A DNA stretch of 64,000 nt from Phoronis australis (taxonomy: Eukaryota > Phoronida > Phoronidae): contig NMRA01000220.1 of NCBI GenBank assembly GCA_002633005.1, positions 64,001 to 128,000 of the forward strand, given 5' to 3'. This document shows, piece by piece, positions 1 to 12,800 of this stretch. The position numbers were made by a program, and so were the translations under genes. The notes beneath the pieces are model-generated. The model had not been told where the DNA came from, did not search any database, and worked only from the letters and a program-made list of their open reading frames with translations. The stretch's first letter is position 1. Every line of letters starts with the position of its first letter.

Positions 1-830
1 CTCGCATTTGAGACTGCCATTTTGTAAACTCGGCGCGAAATACAGATGCTAGTCTCGAAGCTGAATGTAAGCAATAATCTTGGTAACGAGAATGTAGACA
101 TCGTGGCCGCTTTGTAACATGCATGTAGGACCCGTTGAAAAGTGTTGCTGTGTATTACGCAATATAGCAATACATTACAGTGAGTTGCAAGCATGTAACG
201 GCTTGCATTTAATTGACTCTTGAATAGAGTTACGGTGTTTGGAAGGGGTGACGTCGTTTGAGCTAGACATCAGCAATTTTTTACGGTTCTGCTCCGACTG
301 CGCCTATGCTACTGTAATTGATTTTGCGAATGCCAAGTGTGCATGTTCATTGTAACTCAGACTTCATTACACCAGTAAAGCTCGACGTGTCCGTTTTGCG
401 AGCAAGACAAACACCTCGCATGGCGGGACTGGCAACCACTTCAAATTCAATGCATGTAAGTGGGCCCAGTAAAGGTTAAAACACCAAGTATCCAAAACAC
501 GTTGAAACGTCATGTTTTACTGTGTACAGGTGTATATACTATTTTCTCCATGAAATGTTTATTTTGTAGATTTTGTATATATTATTAATCTAGCATGCGT
601 ATTTAATATATTTGTCTGCGTCATAAATCAAGGTAGGTGAAGGTAAAACAAAGATAATTACTGGAAGCTTGTGATATCACAATGTGTGACGATTACTGTT
701 TCCACCATTCATGATATGTATTATCTTTGTTAATTATACGATTAGTATCATGCGCAGATAAGGGAATAGGCTATTTATAAGGGCTTAGCCATTTTAACTG
801 CGTCGAGGAAATAACTGAAAGTCTCGGAAA
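1..830. other. 5' flank of the glucanase gene, no gene seen
   Basis: I see no convincing coding exon here. The stretch is AT-rich and ends in the promoter-proximal region of the GH16 gene. It could hold upstream regulatory DNA or the end of a neighbouring transcription unit, but nothing in the sequence decides this. Confidence 0.5.
753..782 (+). promoter_or_regulatory. TATA-like box and GATA-type site before the glucanase gene
   Basis: TATTTATAAG lies at about 773-782, some 50 bases before the ATG at 831, which would place transcription start near 805-812. An AGATAAGG element (GATA-factor consensus WGATAR) lies at about 756-763. Both are motif matches only. A focused TATA promoter fits a tissue-restricted secreted enzyme, but this is inference. 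Confidence 0.45.
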
Positions 831-3800
831 ATGAGATTCATAATATTGACATTGCTAGCTGCTCAATGCTTGGCTGAAGGTAAGTTTGCAAAGAATTGAA
901 ACTTCGCAGTCGAATGTCATTTATTTGCAAGAGTCAATCTTCCTCCCCCTTCTGCGCTAACCCGGCACAGGGGCGTTATCTCTACCAGAATTCTTTTCAA
1001 GCGAAGACATATGTTTTTAGCCATTCGAACTACGCTACTTTTCTTGTGAACACTGCCATATTCTCACGAATAACTGTGTCAACGTTTTGAATGTCTAGCT
1101 CTCGTTCTTGTCACTGGGACTGTTTTTTAGATGAAACAATTAATGGACGAATCGAGACAAACGAAAGAATTAGAAAAGGAACGCCAGAAAAGACAGCCGA
1201 GTAAAAACAGGATAAGCGTAGTAGAAGCAAAGTCTCACGAAAGAAGCTAGTTTGATGCTTGCAATACATGGCGATATCTTGCGAACTGCTTGCGTTCTCT
1301 TGAGTTTCTTGCAGTCTTGGGAACGCACACTTGGACTGCGCTAGACATAATAGGACACGTGCGCTGCATTTGCGGCAAGAGAAATGAATTCTTCTCCATA
1401 ATTCAACTTCCCAACCTCACCGACCAATCATTTCAGTGGCCACCCTTTTAGTAAGGTTAGCTATTAAGTTCCTGTCCTTCCACTTGAGTGTTCTCTTGGT
1501 GTTTCGATAGGTTCTTGCTTCTATGGAACACAGCCCTGTTTGGAGCTACGTGCCACCCACGTCTTAACAGGGGACTTTCAGTAGGGAGCTTTTCATATTG
1601 GCGCTCTCTAGAGCAATTAGAGCACAAGAATGACTCTCGATTGATCCCCACTCAGATTTGGTGGACAGTAGTTCAATTACTACATAGTGGTTCAAAGGAA
1701 TAAATTCCACTGTCAGCCGCCAACCCATTGTTTGATTCGTTAAAGTTCATCAATATACTTTAGCTCTTTACCGGCTAAGATCGAAATTCTCCCGCTTTAG
1801 CGCGAGAAACTGGCTTAGTTTGTCGCGGATACATCTTCGCAGATGGAAATGTATTGAGCAGGACACACTTGCTCATCGTTTGATATTTCAAAAGGTTTGC
1901 CTCTTTTCGTAAGGCATTGGTACATCCCACCGCACAGCATTGGAATTTTGCCGACTTTATTGTGGCAGGGAAGGTGTTAAAACGCTGTTTATACCAGTTG
2001 GTTGAAACCTCCAGTCCGCATTGCATGGGATTTGTAGATTGCGCTGAACGCCTGTCTACCAAAGACCTAAGCGACGTCTGGCGAGTCAATGAATTTCGAT
2101 AAGGAGCGGCTACTTCGAAAGTCAGCTATTAGCAACGAGGCAACTGATCGCGTGGGACTCGATATTATTGGGATCTAGAGGACGAGACGGCGTTTCCACT
2201 GCTGTTTAAAACGCATTCGTCACTGAGTCTCCATAAGCGTTAATTTGCATTAATTTTATTTTTGTCTTAACGCGAATAAAGTGTATTACTACTACTACTA
2301 CTACTAATCACAAAGTACACTGCAAATAAATCTAAACAAAGTCAAACCTGTTCCCATATGTTACCCGTTGCCACATCCTTGATTCCTGGTACAATCACGA
2401 GACCAGCCTCCATTGATTCCTGGAAGTCTCTCATTGCTGGAGCAAGCTCAGTGCCCGTGCTGCAGTGAGAGGGCACAGGCACTCTGATCAACCGCGCACT
2501 CAACTTGACACTTTTAGAAGGTATACAACAATAATTCAGTATGGTTGCCCAGGTGAGGCACTTTTGGAACATTTGAATCAGGGAGTGTGTAGATAAGACA
2601 ATTCTTGAATTACTAACGTTCCCCACCTTAATTAGAATAGTCGCTGTAGTGGGGCGTAGGCGCACGTAGGCGCCACCGTTTGGTATTTGAAGGTACGGCC
2701 CACGCTCCGAAAGTTACGTTCAGTGCTCAACTAAGGTGATACGGTGGGCTTTGGGCGCCTACCTACCTCTAATTTTACCACTAGAGCTCTGCTTAGAATG
2801 TAGAGCACAGGATAAGTAAGGGTTCATGTGCATTAATCTATTTACTAACAATTTGTGCTGTATTGTCACCGTATTAATGGAAAAGTATTTGGCGATAATG
2901 TTGAAACCGTCCTAAGGGCTATATGTTTATATATGTTATCACCAACTACACTTCAGTAATCGAACAATCAATTTTCTGCAAATCTTTTCTTGTCAAATTC
3001 ACATCAGAAGATAATTTATGGTGGCAGGGGTCGTTAAGAGACATACATTGGTCTAGTGGGCGTTACATGGTCTCTGTCGAAGGTGTGAGCCTATTGGCTA
3101 CTTGTATTTTCAGCTCGTTCGGAACACCTCGGGTATTTTCTGTGGCCCAATTTCCCCCCATAGGTGAAAGTTCTGTGCGCATGTGCGAATTTTAGTTAAA
3201 GGGCCAATCGTTCTCCAGTTTGAAAGTCACATGACTTGTCTACGCGGCCAACACACTACCGAGGGATTCCGAATGATTTCCAGCCATCGTATGAACAATT
3301 TCAAACTCCTCCATTCTGCTTCATTACCTTTTAATTTGCTTCCACTAAATCATTTTAGAAGCACGACCGCAGCTGAAGCTCATTTTCCAAGATGACTTCA
3401 ACGGCAACTCCCTCGACACCAGCAAATGGGACTACGAAATCACAACAAGCGGAGGTGGCGTAAGTTAGAAATTAGGTCTCCGTTCTCATTTGATAGTGGA
3501 ACAAAACTGCGCCGTACGCGTCTCTATCGTTTTTGTATCGTTTAAAAAAGTTTGTCGTTCCGCGTATCGTTTTCGTATAATTTTTCAAAAGTTCTCCGTC
3601 CACACGAATATACTAATCGAACTATGACCGGAAAATGTTAATTTTTCTATGCGTTTCCAAAAACGTATACGTTTTCAAAAGTAATCGTTTTTTGTTTATG
3701 GCAGTCTGGAGAAAGCCGTATTTGTACAAGTGCGATGTCAAGAAATTCCGTTCAGGAGATTGTTTTCAAAAGTTAGCGCCCTTTGGCTGTCGAAGCCAAT

Positions 3801-6800
3801 GGGGGATACATGCAAGTGGAAGTCATATCCACAAAGAAAAACTATGTGTTTTCAAATGAAAACAGAGTCGTGTGGACACGCTTTAACTGTTCTAGACCTA
3901 CCAATTGAAGTACAATACTTTGTGCAAACCTGTTCTGTCGAAACCTTCTTTGGAAAATTCTTCAAAATGACTGGAAATGCAATCGGAACCAACCCAAAAG
4001 AACAGTTCCAGCCTACAAACGAGATTGGGGACGTCACGTGCAAGAAACGTTTTTAAAATATCGTTCGTGGAAAAGGTGATGCTACTCGATGTTAACAGTT
4101 GTACCGAAATTTACACCTCCGCACGAACGTACACATCACCGGTATATGTTTAGCTGTTACCCGTAAAACTTGACACGTGTCAAGAAGGGACTTGGTGAAA
4201 TCAGTAGTAAAGTTTTAGTCATCTTTCAGAACAACGAATACCAAATTTATACTCCGGAGAAAGCTAACACGTACGTCAAGGGTGGCAAGCTGTATATCAA
4301 GCCGGTATGTATGAAACAATAATTTTACATATTATGGTTTAGAAACAATGTTCATTTAATGTACATGTTAACTCCATATCGGGTACCACATAATATAAAT
4401 CTTTGATTGTGATATTTCAGTGATGTTTGTTGAGATGGATTTGCTCATAGTTTTTCGATTATGCGCGCGCACCCGGGGTGGGGGGTTGGGGGATTGGGGT
4501 CTCGANGGACCTTTTACTCGCAGGATTCGCGGGGTACATTCATAACGACGTTGAATTTTAAATGGCATTGCATGCGGACGTAGGACACTAAAGAAACTGA
4601 CTGAGCCCACGTGTTAATGAAGAACCGAACATAAATTAATTGTTGTAAAATTGCCGGTATCTACGCGGGCACATATGCCTAATAACGTGAGCACAACAAG
4701 CCCAAGACTACGTTTTTAAGCATCTGAGCATCATAAACGAGTAAGTTGTTTCATACTTTTACACCACAAAAGAGTACTACGTCTGACTGCACCTTTACTT
4801 AGAAATTACATGTACAGTAGGCCTACAATGTATATGATGAAACTTGACTCCTGAAACGAAGATGGCTCGCTTCGTAAGTGCAGAGTAGGTACCTACGTAT
4901 AACTATGTTTGGAAATAAAAGTCTCATTTTTAATGTGATTGTTGAACTGTCCATTGAATATGCAACACACTTTTTCTGCGTCATTTACTGGTCGTCGAAA
5001 TTCAAAACAACACTTTCTAGTGGAAGGCTCCGTCGATGCTTTCTGGCAAACTTTTCAGCACCACTTTTGAAAGGTCTATCGGCAAGTTGTAATAAATATG
5101 TATCAATGTAAATGCCAAGAGATGATCTTCATTCATACAAACGTGTGTGAACGTGTAGAGACGTCTCAAAAGTACTCCGTCCGAAAATTTGATGCGCCAT
5201 CTCAGTAACTCGTCATCAACCATGTTCGGAGATGGAAGATCTGCAATGTATTTAGTTAAGGCCCTGTTGTCTGCTGGCTAATTGGTGGTCATAACAGAAG
5301 GAACAAGACTAATCACATTGGCCACTTTTTTGTGTAGCCCACTGAACCGCGTTTCGAGATGGTTCATAACGTATGCAATAAATGATATCGCCACCCGTTG
5401 ATCCTGTAATATTGCTCAGGAAGGAGACCCAACTCTGAGCCACTATTACCCCGGCTGCACTCCACGCCGCAAACGCGTGGCTTTAATGGTGATACGTCAA
5501 CTTGCACAGCCATACTACAGGCAAACGCTTTACACTTCTGGGCGACGAATCCATTTCTAGAGCTCTGGTCGTACTCAGGACAGTTCTCGCTTATCGTGTA
5601 GTCAGGGCTCCAGCGACCAACGGCAGTTTTAAATTTAAGAAGACTGAATGGGACCTTCTGGCTTCGTGAAGACTGGAGGGGACAGGGAAGCCTACTACTT
5701 ACATTTAGTTTCGACCCGGTCGTGCGCGTGGTTCCGGTGGGTGAGGTTGAGGCGCAACGACCCTAAACGTTTCAGTCTCGCAGTGAAATGATACGATCTT
5801 TACATGGGTTTGATGAATGTATCGTGGTTGGTGATTCATCAATATTCCTACATCACATTCTTTAAATGTACAAAAACATGCGGGCAATTTTGCATGCGCA
5901 TGAAATCCAAACAAAGTGTTTTATCATGATTACCCGGGCATTTTATTCGGTATAGTACACCACTCAGTGGATCTTATGATAACGAAATAGACCTTTTGGG
6001 AAGAAGTGGAGCTAATTGGCTGCTGAAAATATTCCATACAGAAAATTGAAGTCCACGAAAATCTTTAATCCCCAATATATTTTTATCGAAACCAATTAGA
6101 TGTTGGAATACCGTGCAGTTATCGACGAATAAAACTATAAAATAGTAAAACTAGTAAAACTAAAACGACGAGCGTCGGTTCTAAAATATATTGATAATAT
6201 TAATATTAATATATTTTAGTACCGACGCTCGTCGTTTTAGTTTTACTAGTTTTACTATTTTATATTTTTTATCGCTTTATACGCATTCTACCACACGGTG
6301 GCTCGAGCCCCGTCCCTGTTATTCATCGATTTTAAAGCTATGAATTGTACATTTGCCGAATTTCGGCAGTTCCTGCCTTTTTAGTGGACTTTGTCTCGTT
6401 AACTACTTTTTTGGGAGTTTTTGTCCTTCTCATTTCTCCGAGGCGGACCCTTTTTAGAATTTAGAATTGTTGTTTTCTTTAATATATGCTGCTACTTGCT
6501 ATCATGGAGATCTTTTGGTCTCATTAAAACTCTAATAGACAGGGTATATCGCATTAACAACACTTGGGCTAGATTTGATTCTACTTCCAACCAACTAACA
6601 AAAGAATGGCTATCCCCAAGAACTAGTCAATTGGGTACTGAAAGCAAGACTCCAACGTAACCCTGATGATGTTCATCCTATAGACAAAACTAACTACAAG
6701 TACTTTAAAATAGCCTATGTTGGGTTTTACGCCAAGATTGCTCTACGAAAACTCAACAAATTGGTGAATGATTACTGTGCGAACTAAAGAGCTGTATTAA

Positions 6801-9800
6801 CATTCAAGTCTCTTAAATTGTCAAATTTATTTAACCCTAAGGACAAAATTCCTATGGGTCTACGGTCCAGGGTAGTGTACAAATTTGTCCGTGCTGGATG
6901 TGGCTCCAGTTATATAGGCGAAACTGTTCGCCATTTGAAAACCAGGACCAAGGAACATCTAAATTCTGACAGAAGTTCACATGTAAATATTCACCTACAG
7001 AGCTCCAATCATTGTTATCAGCAGTGCTCTTTCAATGACTTTGCAATAATAAACCAAGCAGCAACAAAAAAGGAGCTTAAAATTCGTGAGGCTTTACACA
7101 TCAGTTGGTGCAAGCCCAATCTCAATAGGCAATTGGCACACCACAGGTTGTCATTGTTGGTCTAGTTCATTGTCACTCCCTGTAACTGTTTTTTTTTTTG
7201 TGTTTCATCACTTGTTGCTGGGCCTAGCTAGGTGGCCACTGCATTATCTCTTCTGATGATGGTGTTTGAATAAATGACACCGAAACATGTCAAGTCGACT
7301 TAAAACCATTGTTGTTTTTTAATATATGCTGCTACTTGCTATCATGGAGAACAGTTATCTTGTTTGCACGCTGTTGCTCGGAAAAGATATATACATGTAG
7401 GTAATGTATTTGTATTGTCATTCTTACAGACTCTTACTGCTGACAAGTTTGGTGAATCATTCCTGACGAAAGGCGTTCTGGACTTGAAGAGTAAGACATT
7501 TGTTTGGAACGCTTTCGAGCTGGTTAAGAAGTTGAGGACAGTAGATTAATGTGTAACTTAAGACGAAGAATTCTAGCCCCAGTTGAACCCTTTGATTGTA
7601 CGTCGATACTACCACTTTGTTGTGTGTATGACATACTTTTCCTGTACATGTAGGCAAGTCATGTCCAGAAACGAAAGTGAAGAATTCAAGTCCGCCCAGA
7701 CGGTTGACAATCTTGTCCAATTTGCGGTTGGACAATATTGCACTATATGCTACTATAAATTTATATTGCAATTATTATGACTTTCGACAGCTGTGTTCCA
7801 GCACCTTTATGAATGTGCATTCACGACAAACTTCCAAAGGCAGAAAGAAAAATGGGCAGACAAATATTCATTTTCCGTGACAATATCCATAAAAACTGCA
7901 TGCAATACAAATAGTGTACAATAAACGTTACAACTGGAAAGATAAGCTGTGGAGGTCGATGACTTTTTAAAATATGAAAATTCTTAACATTTTGAAAGTT
8001 CAATATAATCAGACTGGTGTTAATACCACGCACGCTTCTGGATGTCCTGTCTAGCCACTTGAACAGGCGGGCATCATCCTTTCAAAGACACAGTACGTGT
8101 ACCGTTGGGCATATCCATTGCAGAGCTTTACCAGAGATGTACCCAGTCCTTCAACTATGGATGCTACAGAGATACCAAGACGGGCTACATGATTAACCCC
8201 ACGATGTCGGGCAAGATCAAGTCCAAGATGACTTTCCGTTACGGACGAGTTGAAATCATGGCCAAAATGCCGAGAGGCGATTGGTTGTGGCCGGGTAAGA
8301 ACGTCCGGTTATAAACTATGAATATTGGTGCCATGAATTTTAGTTTCGTGAATTTCCTGTCAATTCACGTGGAGAATATTATTTTGACGATGAGATATTT
8401 CAATATCGTAATTTAAAATAGTAATATACAGTGGATGGAAACAAAACAACTGCCGTTGCGCTACATACAGCTCATGGTCCCGATACACCCAGATCATGCG
8501 ACCTACTCATAAACTTGTGTCCGCAGTACATGTCCACGTACCGTGTTGAACAGGTAGAGTACCTTTTTTAAGTCGGTAGGTGTGATTTTAGATGCGTGAG
8601 CCAAGCGTTATGACAAGTCTCTGTATGCAACCAAAAACTACTTTATAAAATTTAACGCAAAAAAAGAATGTTTTATCTGAAAGTAGAAAGTCTGAGTGTT
8701 TAATTGATTTGCGACTTTGTGCCAATCTGCCGTTGATTCGCTCACGTAATCATGCCCTTTTAGTAAAATTTCGCAAAGCAGAAATTAAGGTACAGTTTTT
8801 AGCATAGCGACAGTATTATTAACTTGACTATCTTTTGTATGATATTGATGTTCAAGATGAAGTTTGTGTGATATTGGTGTTGAAGATGAAGTTTGTGTGA
8901 TACTGATGTTCAAGATGAAGTTTGTGTGATATTGATGTTCAAGATGAAGTTTGTGTGATATTGGTGTTCAAGATGAAGTTTGTGTGATACTGATGTTCAA
9001 GATGAAGTTTGTGTGATATTGATGTTCAAGATGAAGTTTGTGTGATATTGATGTTCAAGATGAAGTTTGTATGATATTGATGTTCAAGATGAAGTTTGTA
9101 TGATATTGGTGTTCAAGATGAAGTTTGTGTGATATTGATGTTCAAGATGAAATTTCAAAAACGCTGGTACAGTTTCCCAAATTTCATTTCGACTTATGCA
9201 ACTGTTCAGCTTTTTTTCTACGGTGTTTGTATCATAATTTGCTCTACCACTAAATATTGTCCGTGCGTTATACACAGATCACTAAAAAAATAACACTTCT
9301 AATGTTGCTGCTACTGATACGATTGGTCTTTTTAATTTTTTCATTTGTCGAGTATGCTTTAAATTCTATTTCTCTCAAATTCTCCCGTGTCAGGTCAACT
9401 CTCTTGATTTTACTTAATTGCAGCCATTTGGTTCCTGCCAAGACCTAACAGCTATGGCAACTGGCCGGCTTCTGGTGAAATTGATTTGACAGAATCTAGA
9501 GGTAAAAATACGCACACGTGTATAAACTGCTAGCGAAGAAAGAAAGAGCTGGGGTCATTGTACAATTTTATTATTTCGTTGTAAATAAAGGTGTCACATA
9601 ATACATTCAATACTCTTAGGAGCTGCAACCGTTAATGGGCTAAAGATTCTTTGACAATAACTTGTGTATCAGACAATTGGGTATTACAAGATTTTGATCA
9701 AAGTATACTGCAAATTCGTAGCGAACGTTAATGACCATAGAGAGGGTATAATTGGTGACGACTGAGGTACGAAATTTTAATAAAATGTAAACTGGCACTT

Positions 9801-12800
9801 GCAACGTTTTCATTGTAACAAAACGAACTGAGTTCAATCAAACAACATGGAGGATTACTTCCTGACTATTTGTTTCTTTCCAGGAAACGCGAACTACGGA
9901 AGCTTGGGTATTCAATACATGGGATCCACCTTACACTGGGGCCCCTCTCCAAGCCAAAACCGCTATTACAAGACGCACGCTGGACAGTAAGATTCTGTTT
10001 TTATAAAAGAACATATTCCCAACGAATATGCCTTGTTTCACCCTAAGTACAGTGAAAGTGCTGACCAAAGTCTGCGTCAAATCAATCCGTGAATGTTGTT
10101 CGAAATTTTATCGTCCTCCGCAAAAAGATTTTGAAGGGTTACTAATCGAGGTCCTCAAATCAAAGATAATTCTTCGAGAAGATCCTGCCTTGGTTAAGAC
10201 CCTGTAACCGCAATTCCAAGTGTCCTACTGTATCCACAGTCCTAAAAGACAGGGTACAATTCAATAGCTTTTCATTAGTAAACTTCTCGTTTTTGTTGCT
10301 CAGCATAACCTGTAGATGACGTTACTTAGATAGATCTCCGACAATCAATTTTACCAGCAGTAATTTTTATTTAGAAGCGGTGTTTCTTTGCTGGAATCTT
10401 TTTAAATAGAATGTAATATCGGATTTACCATTTGATTTTTTGCCATGTTATCTTCTAGGATATGTTTATGGATTAAAGCAAATCTTCCACCAGACTTATA
10501 AGTGTCACTTATTGCAACACGGATGACGTTTTGTCAAAGGTCCTGCGTCTGGTCGTAGGTAACGAAGACGTGGTTGCAGGGTACGGCCGAGATCGCATCC
10601 TCTGCTTCTAAGTTTCATATGAAAAAATGTCATACTGATCGTAAATTTGACCATTACTCTCTAATGACGCTTGAATACCGTCTACTTGATCTTAGTGGCA
10701 GTGAAAGTCAACTTGAATAGTTGATTAAACAGTGTTCCCTATTCCGTATTATACCTAGTGACGAGGGCTGTTGTTTGATTTCTTTTCAGTAAGGCATCAT
10801 CTGGCACTTACGCTGATGGGATGCACAAATACGTTCTGGAATGGGATGCCAACGGTATTCGGTAAATATCAATATTTTGTTGAATTAGCTGGCTTTGACA
10901 GATTTCATCTGGTGGCGGATTAAAGTTAGCGATATTGACAACCTGTTCACACGAAAGCGGTTATATTTTGGAAAGATTATAACTGTCAGTCTGAACACTT
11001 TAAAACCGGCTGTAGCTGTAGCGCGGTTATAACCCTCTGTGAGGGTGGTTTAGCGATAGGTTAGAACAGTCTTTGTACTCCGGCAGTGTGAACACGGAAG
11101 TTGTAAAAGTCCGTAGGAGGTGCTGTTGTCGAATCTCGTTAGAAACAACGGTGCACCTGCCGAGGCCGTACTGTCACTGGGATGAATTAGATCGCGATAA
11201 AGAGTTACAACGGAGTTTAATTGTGCTGAACACAGCTTTAGATAACAAATTAGGCACTGATACTGCACAATTAATGACTTGAAATCACACAGGTCAGTAA
11301 GTTGAGTGAGGCGGAGCCGATGTTAATCCTTTTGTGCTGGTATTAACTCGTTATCCTTTCACTTATCCCCTAAGATTTAATAGCCAACAATGATAATAGT
11401 CACGCGCTGCCACGTGTTTTCCCGTTTTTGTTACCAATAATGGCCTAATTGTTTCAACATACTGGGAGCTGGTAAGATATCTTGATCCCATTAGCATTTA
11501 CGAATGTTTATCACTGTTTTTCCATAACTAATATACAAGGTTTAAAATTGGAGTGTGCTTGTTGGATTAGCTATCAAAGTGGCATTAAACCAGTGCTTTC
11601 TGTCTAAAGGACAAATTGCTTTCAATAGTTTTATACTGTTAAATGCAAATTTGAGACCAATTTATAACGGTAAGTAAAAAGATACTTACCATTGTAAATT
11701 TGGTCTCAAATTGTTCCTTACTCAACTCGGAGATGAGTACTGCCAGGGTTTCCGTGACAAAGAGCTGACATTTCGTTATATCATCAGAACGGGCCCACAA
11801 CATTTCAGGGTCACGGCAGACTTTAACATTAGCTCGGTCTGGAGTAGTAACGAACTACCAGTCTCCTCAAGCCCAGAGATCACACACAACTGAAGCCGAG
11901 TTAAGAATAAAACAGTGAATTGAATCAAAACTTAAGTTTTGACTGAAAGCGCGGTTTAAGTGTAACCATTTTTTGCTCATTTTTGATGAATATCCACTAA
12001 AATCTACCTGCAAGTGACTCTGGCATCATATACAATAAACTAGTGCTAACAATGCTAAATTATGCAAACTTGTTCATTGCCAACACCACAGTCTCTCTCT
12101 TTTAGGCGCTGCACATCTTAAATAGTGTTGCCATGATTGCCGATGGCATTCGATCCAATTTTAGATAAATGTTGCGAGTTTTTAATCTGTGATGCACTTT
12201 TGCAACCACGAAAATATCCTGATAGTCCTGACAAGTTTTCTAGTCATTGAGATGAGATTTAATGCCGTGTTTTTAAAAATTCTATACATGATCTAGTTCA
12301 TTTGTCATTTGGAATGTATTGTTGTTTTAGTACCTTCATTGACAATGCACCGGTTCTGAATGTAAAGACGCCGTCGGGTGGATACTTCCGATGGGGCGGA
12401 TTCTCTGGTCACAATCCATGGGCCCATGGATCCCAGGCTGCGCCATTCGACAAGCCTGTGAGTATATGCGCGTGCATGGAGTGAAGAACGCGTGCGTTCA
12501 GTAGACGCTAGGACCTACGCTAGGACCTAGCTGAAACCTAGTCAAAGTCACGTGCTCTCATTTAAAATTCACGGCAATATCTCACGTAATTTCGCGAAGT
12601 CTTGCTTTTTAGCGAGGTCCTAGCGTTACTGAACGGGAGGCTGTTGAACAGGTTTTAACTGCGATTATGTCAAATATATCATTTAAACAAAATCTTGCTC
12701 TGCAGCCGTCTAGTATCCTCAAAAGGTTCGAGCCAGCTTAAAAATACCCTTGCAAAATCTGCCGCCTGGATCAACACCTGACCGTAACTAACGCATTAGA

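Noticed and set aside
8836-9152. CRISPR-like array (29-bp repeats)
   Set aside because: Units are head to tail with no spacers, in a eukaryotic intron, so it is a minisatellite.
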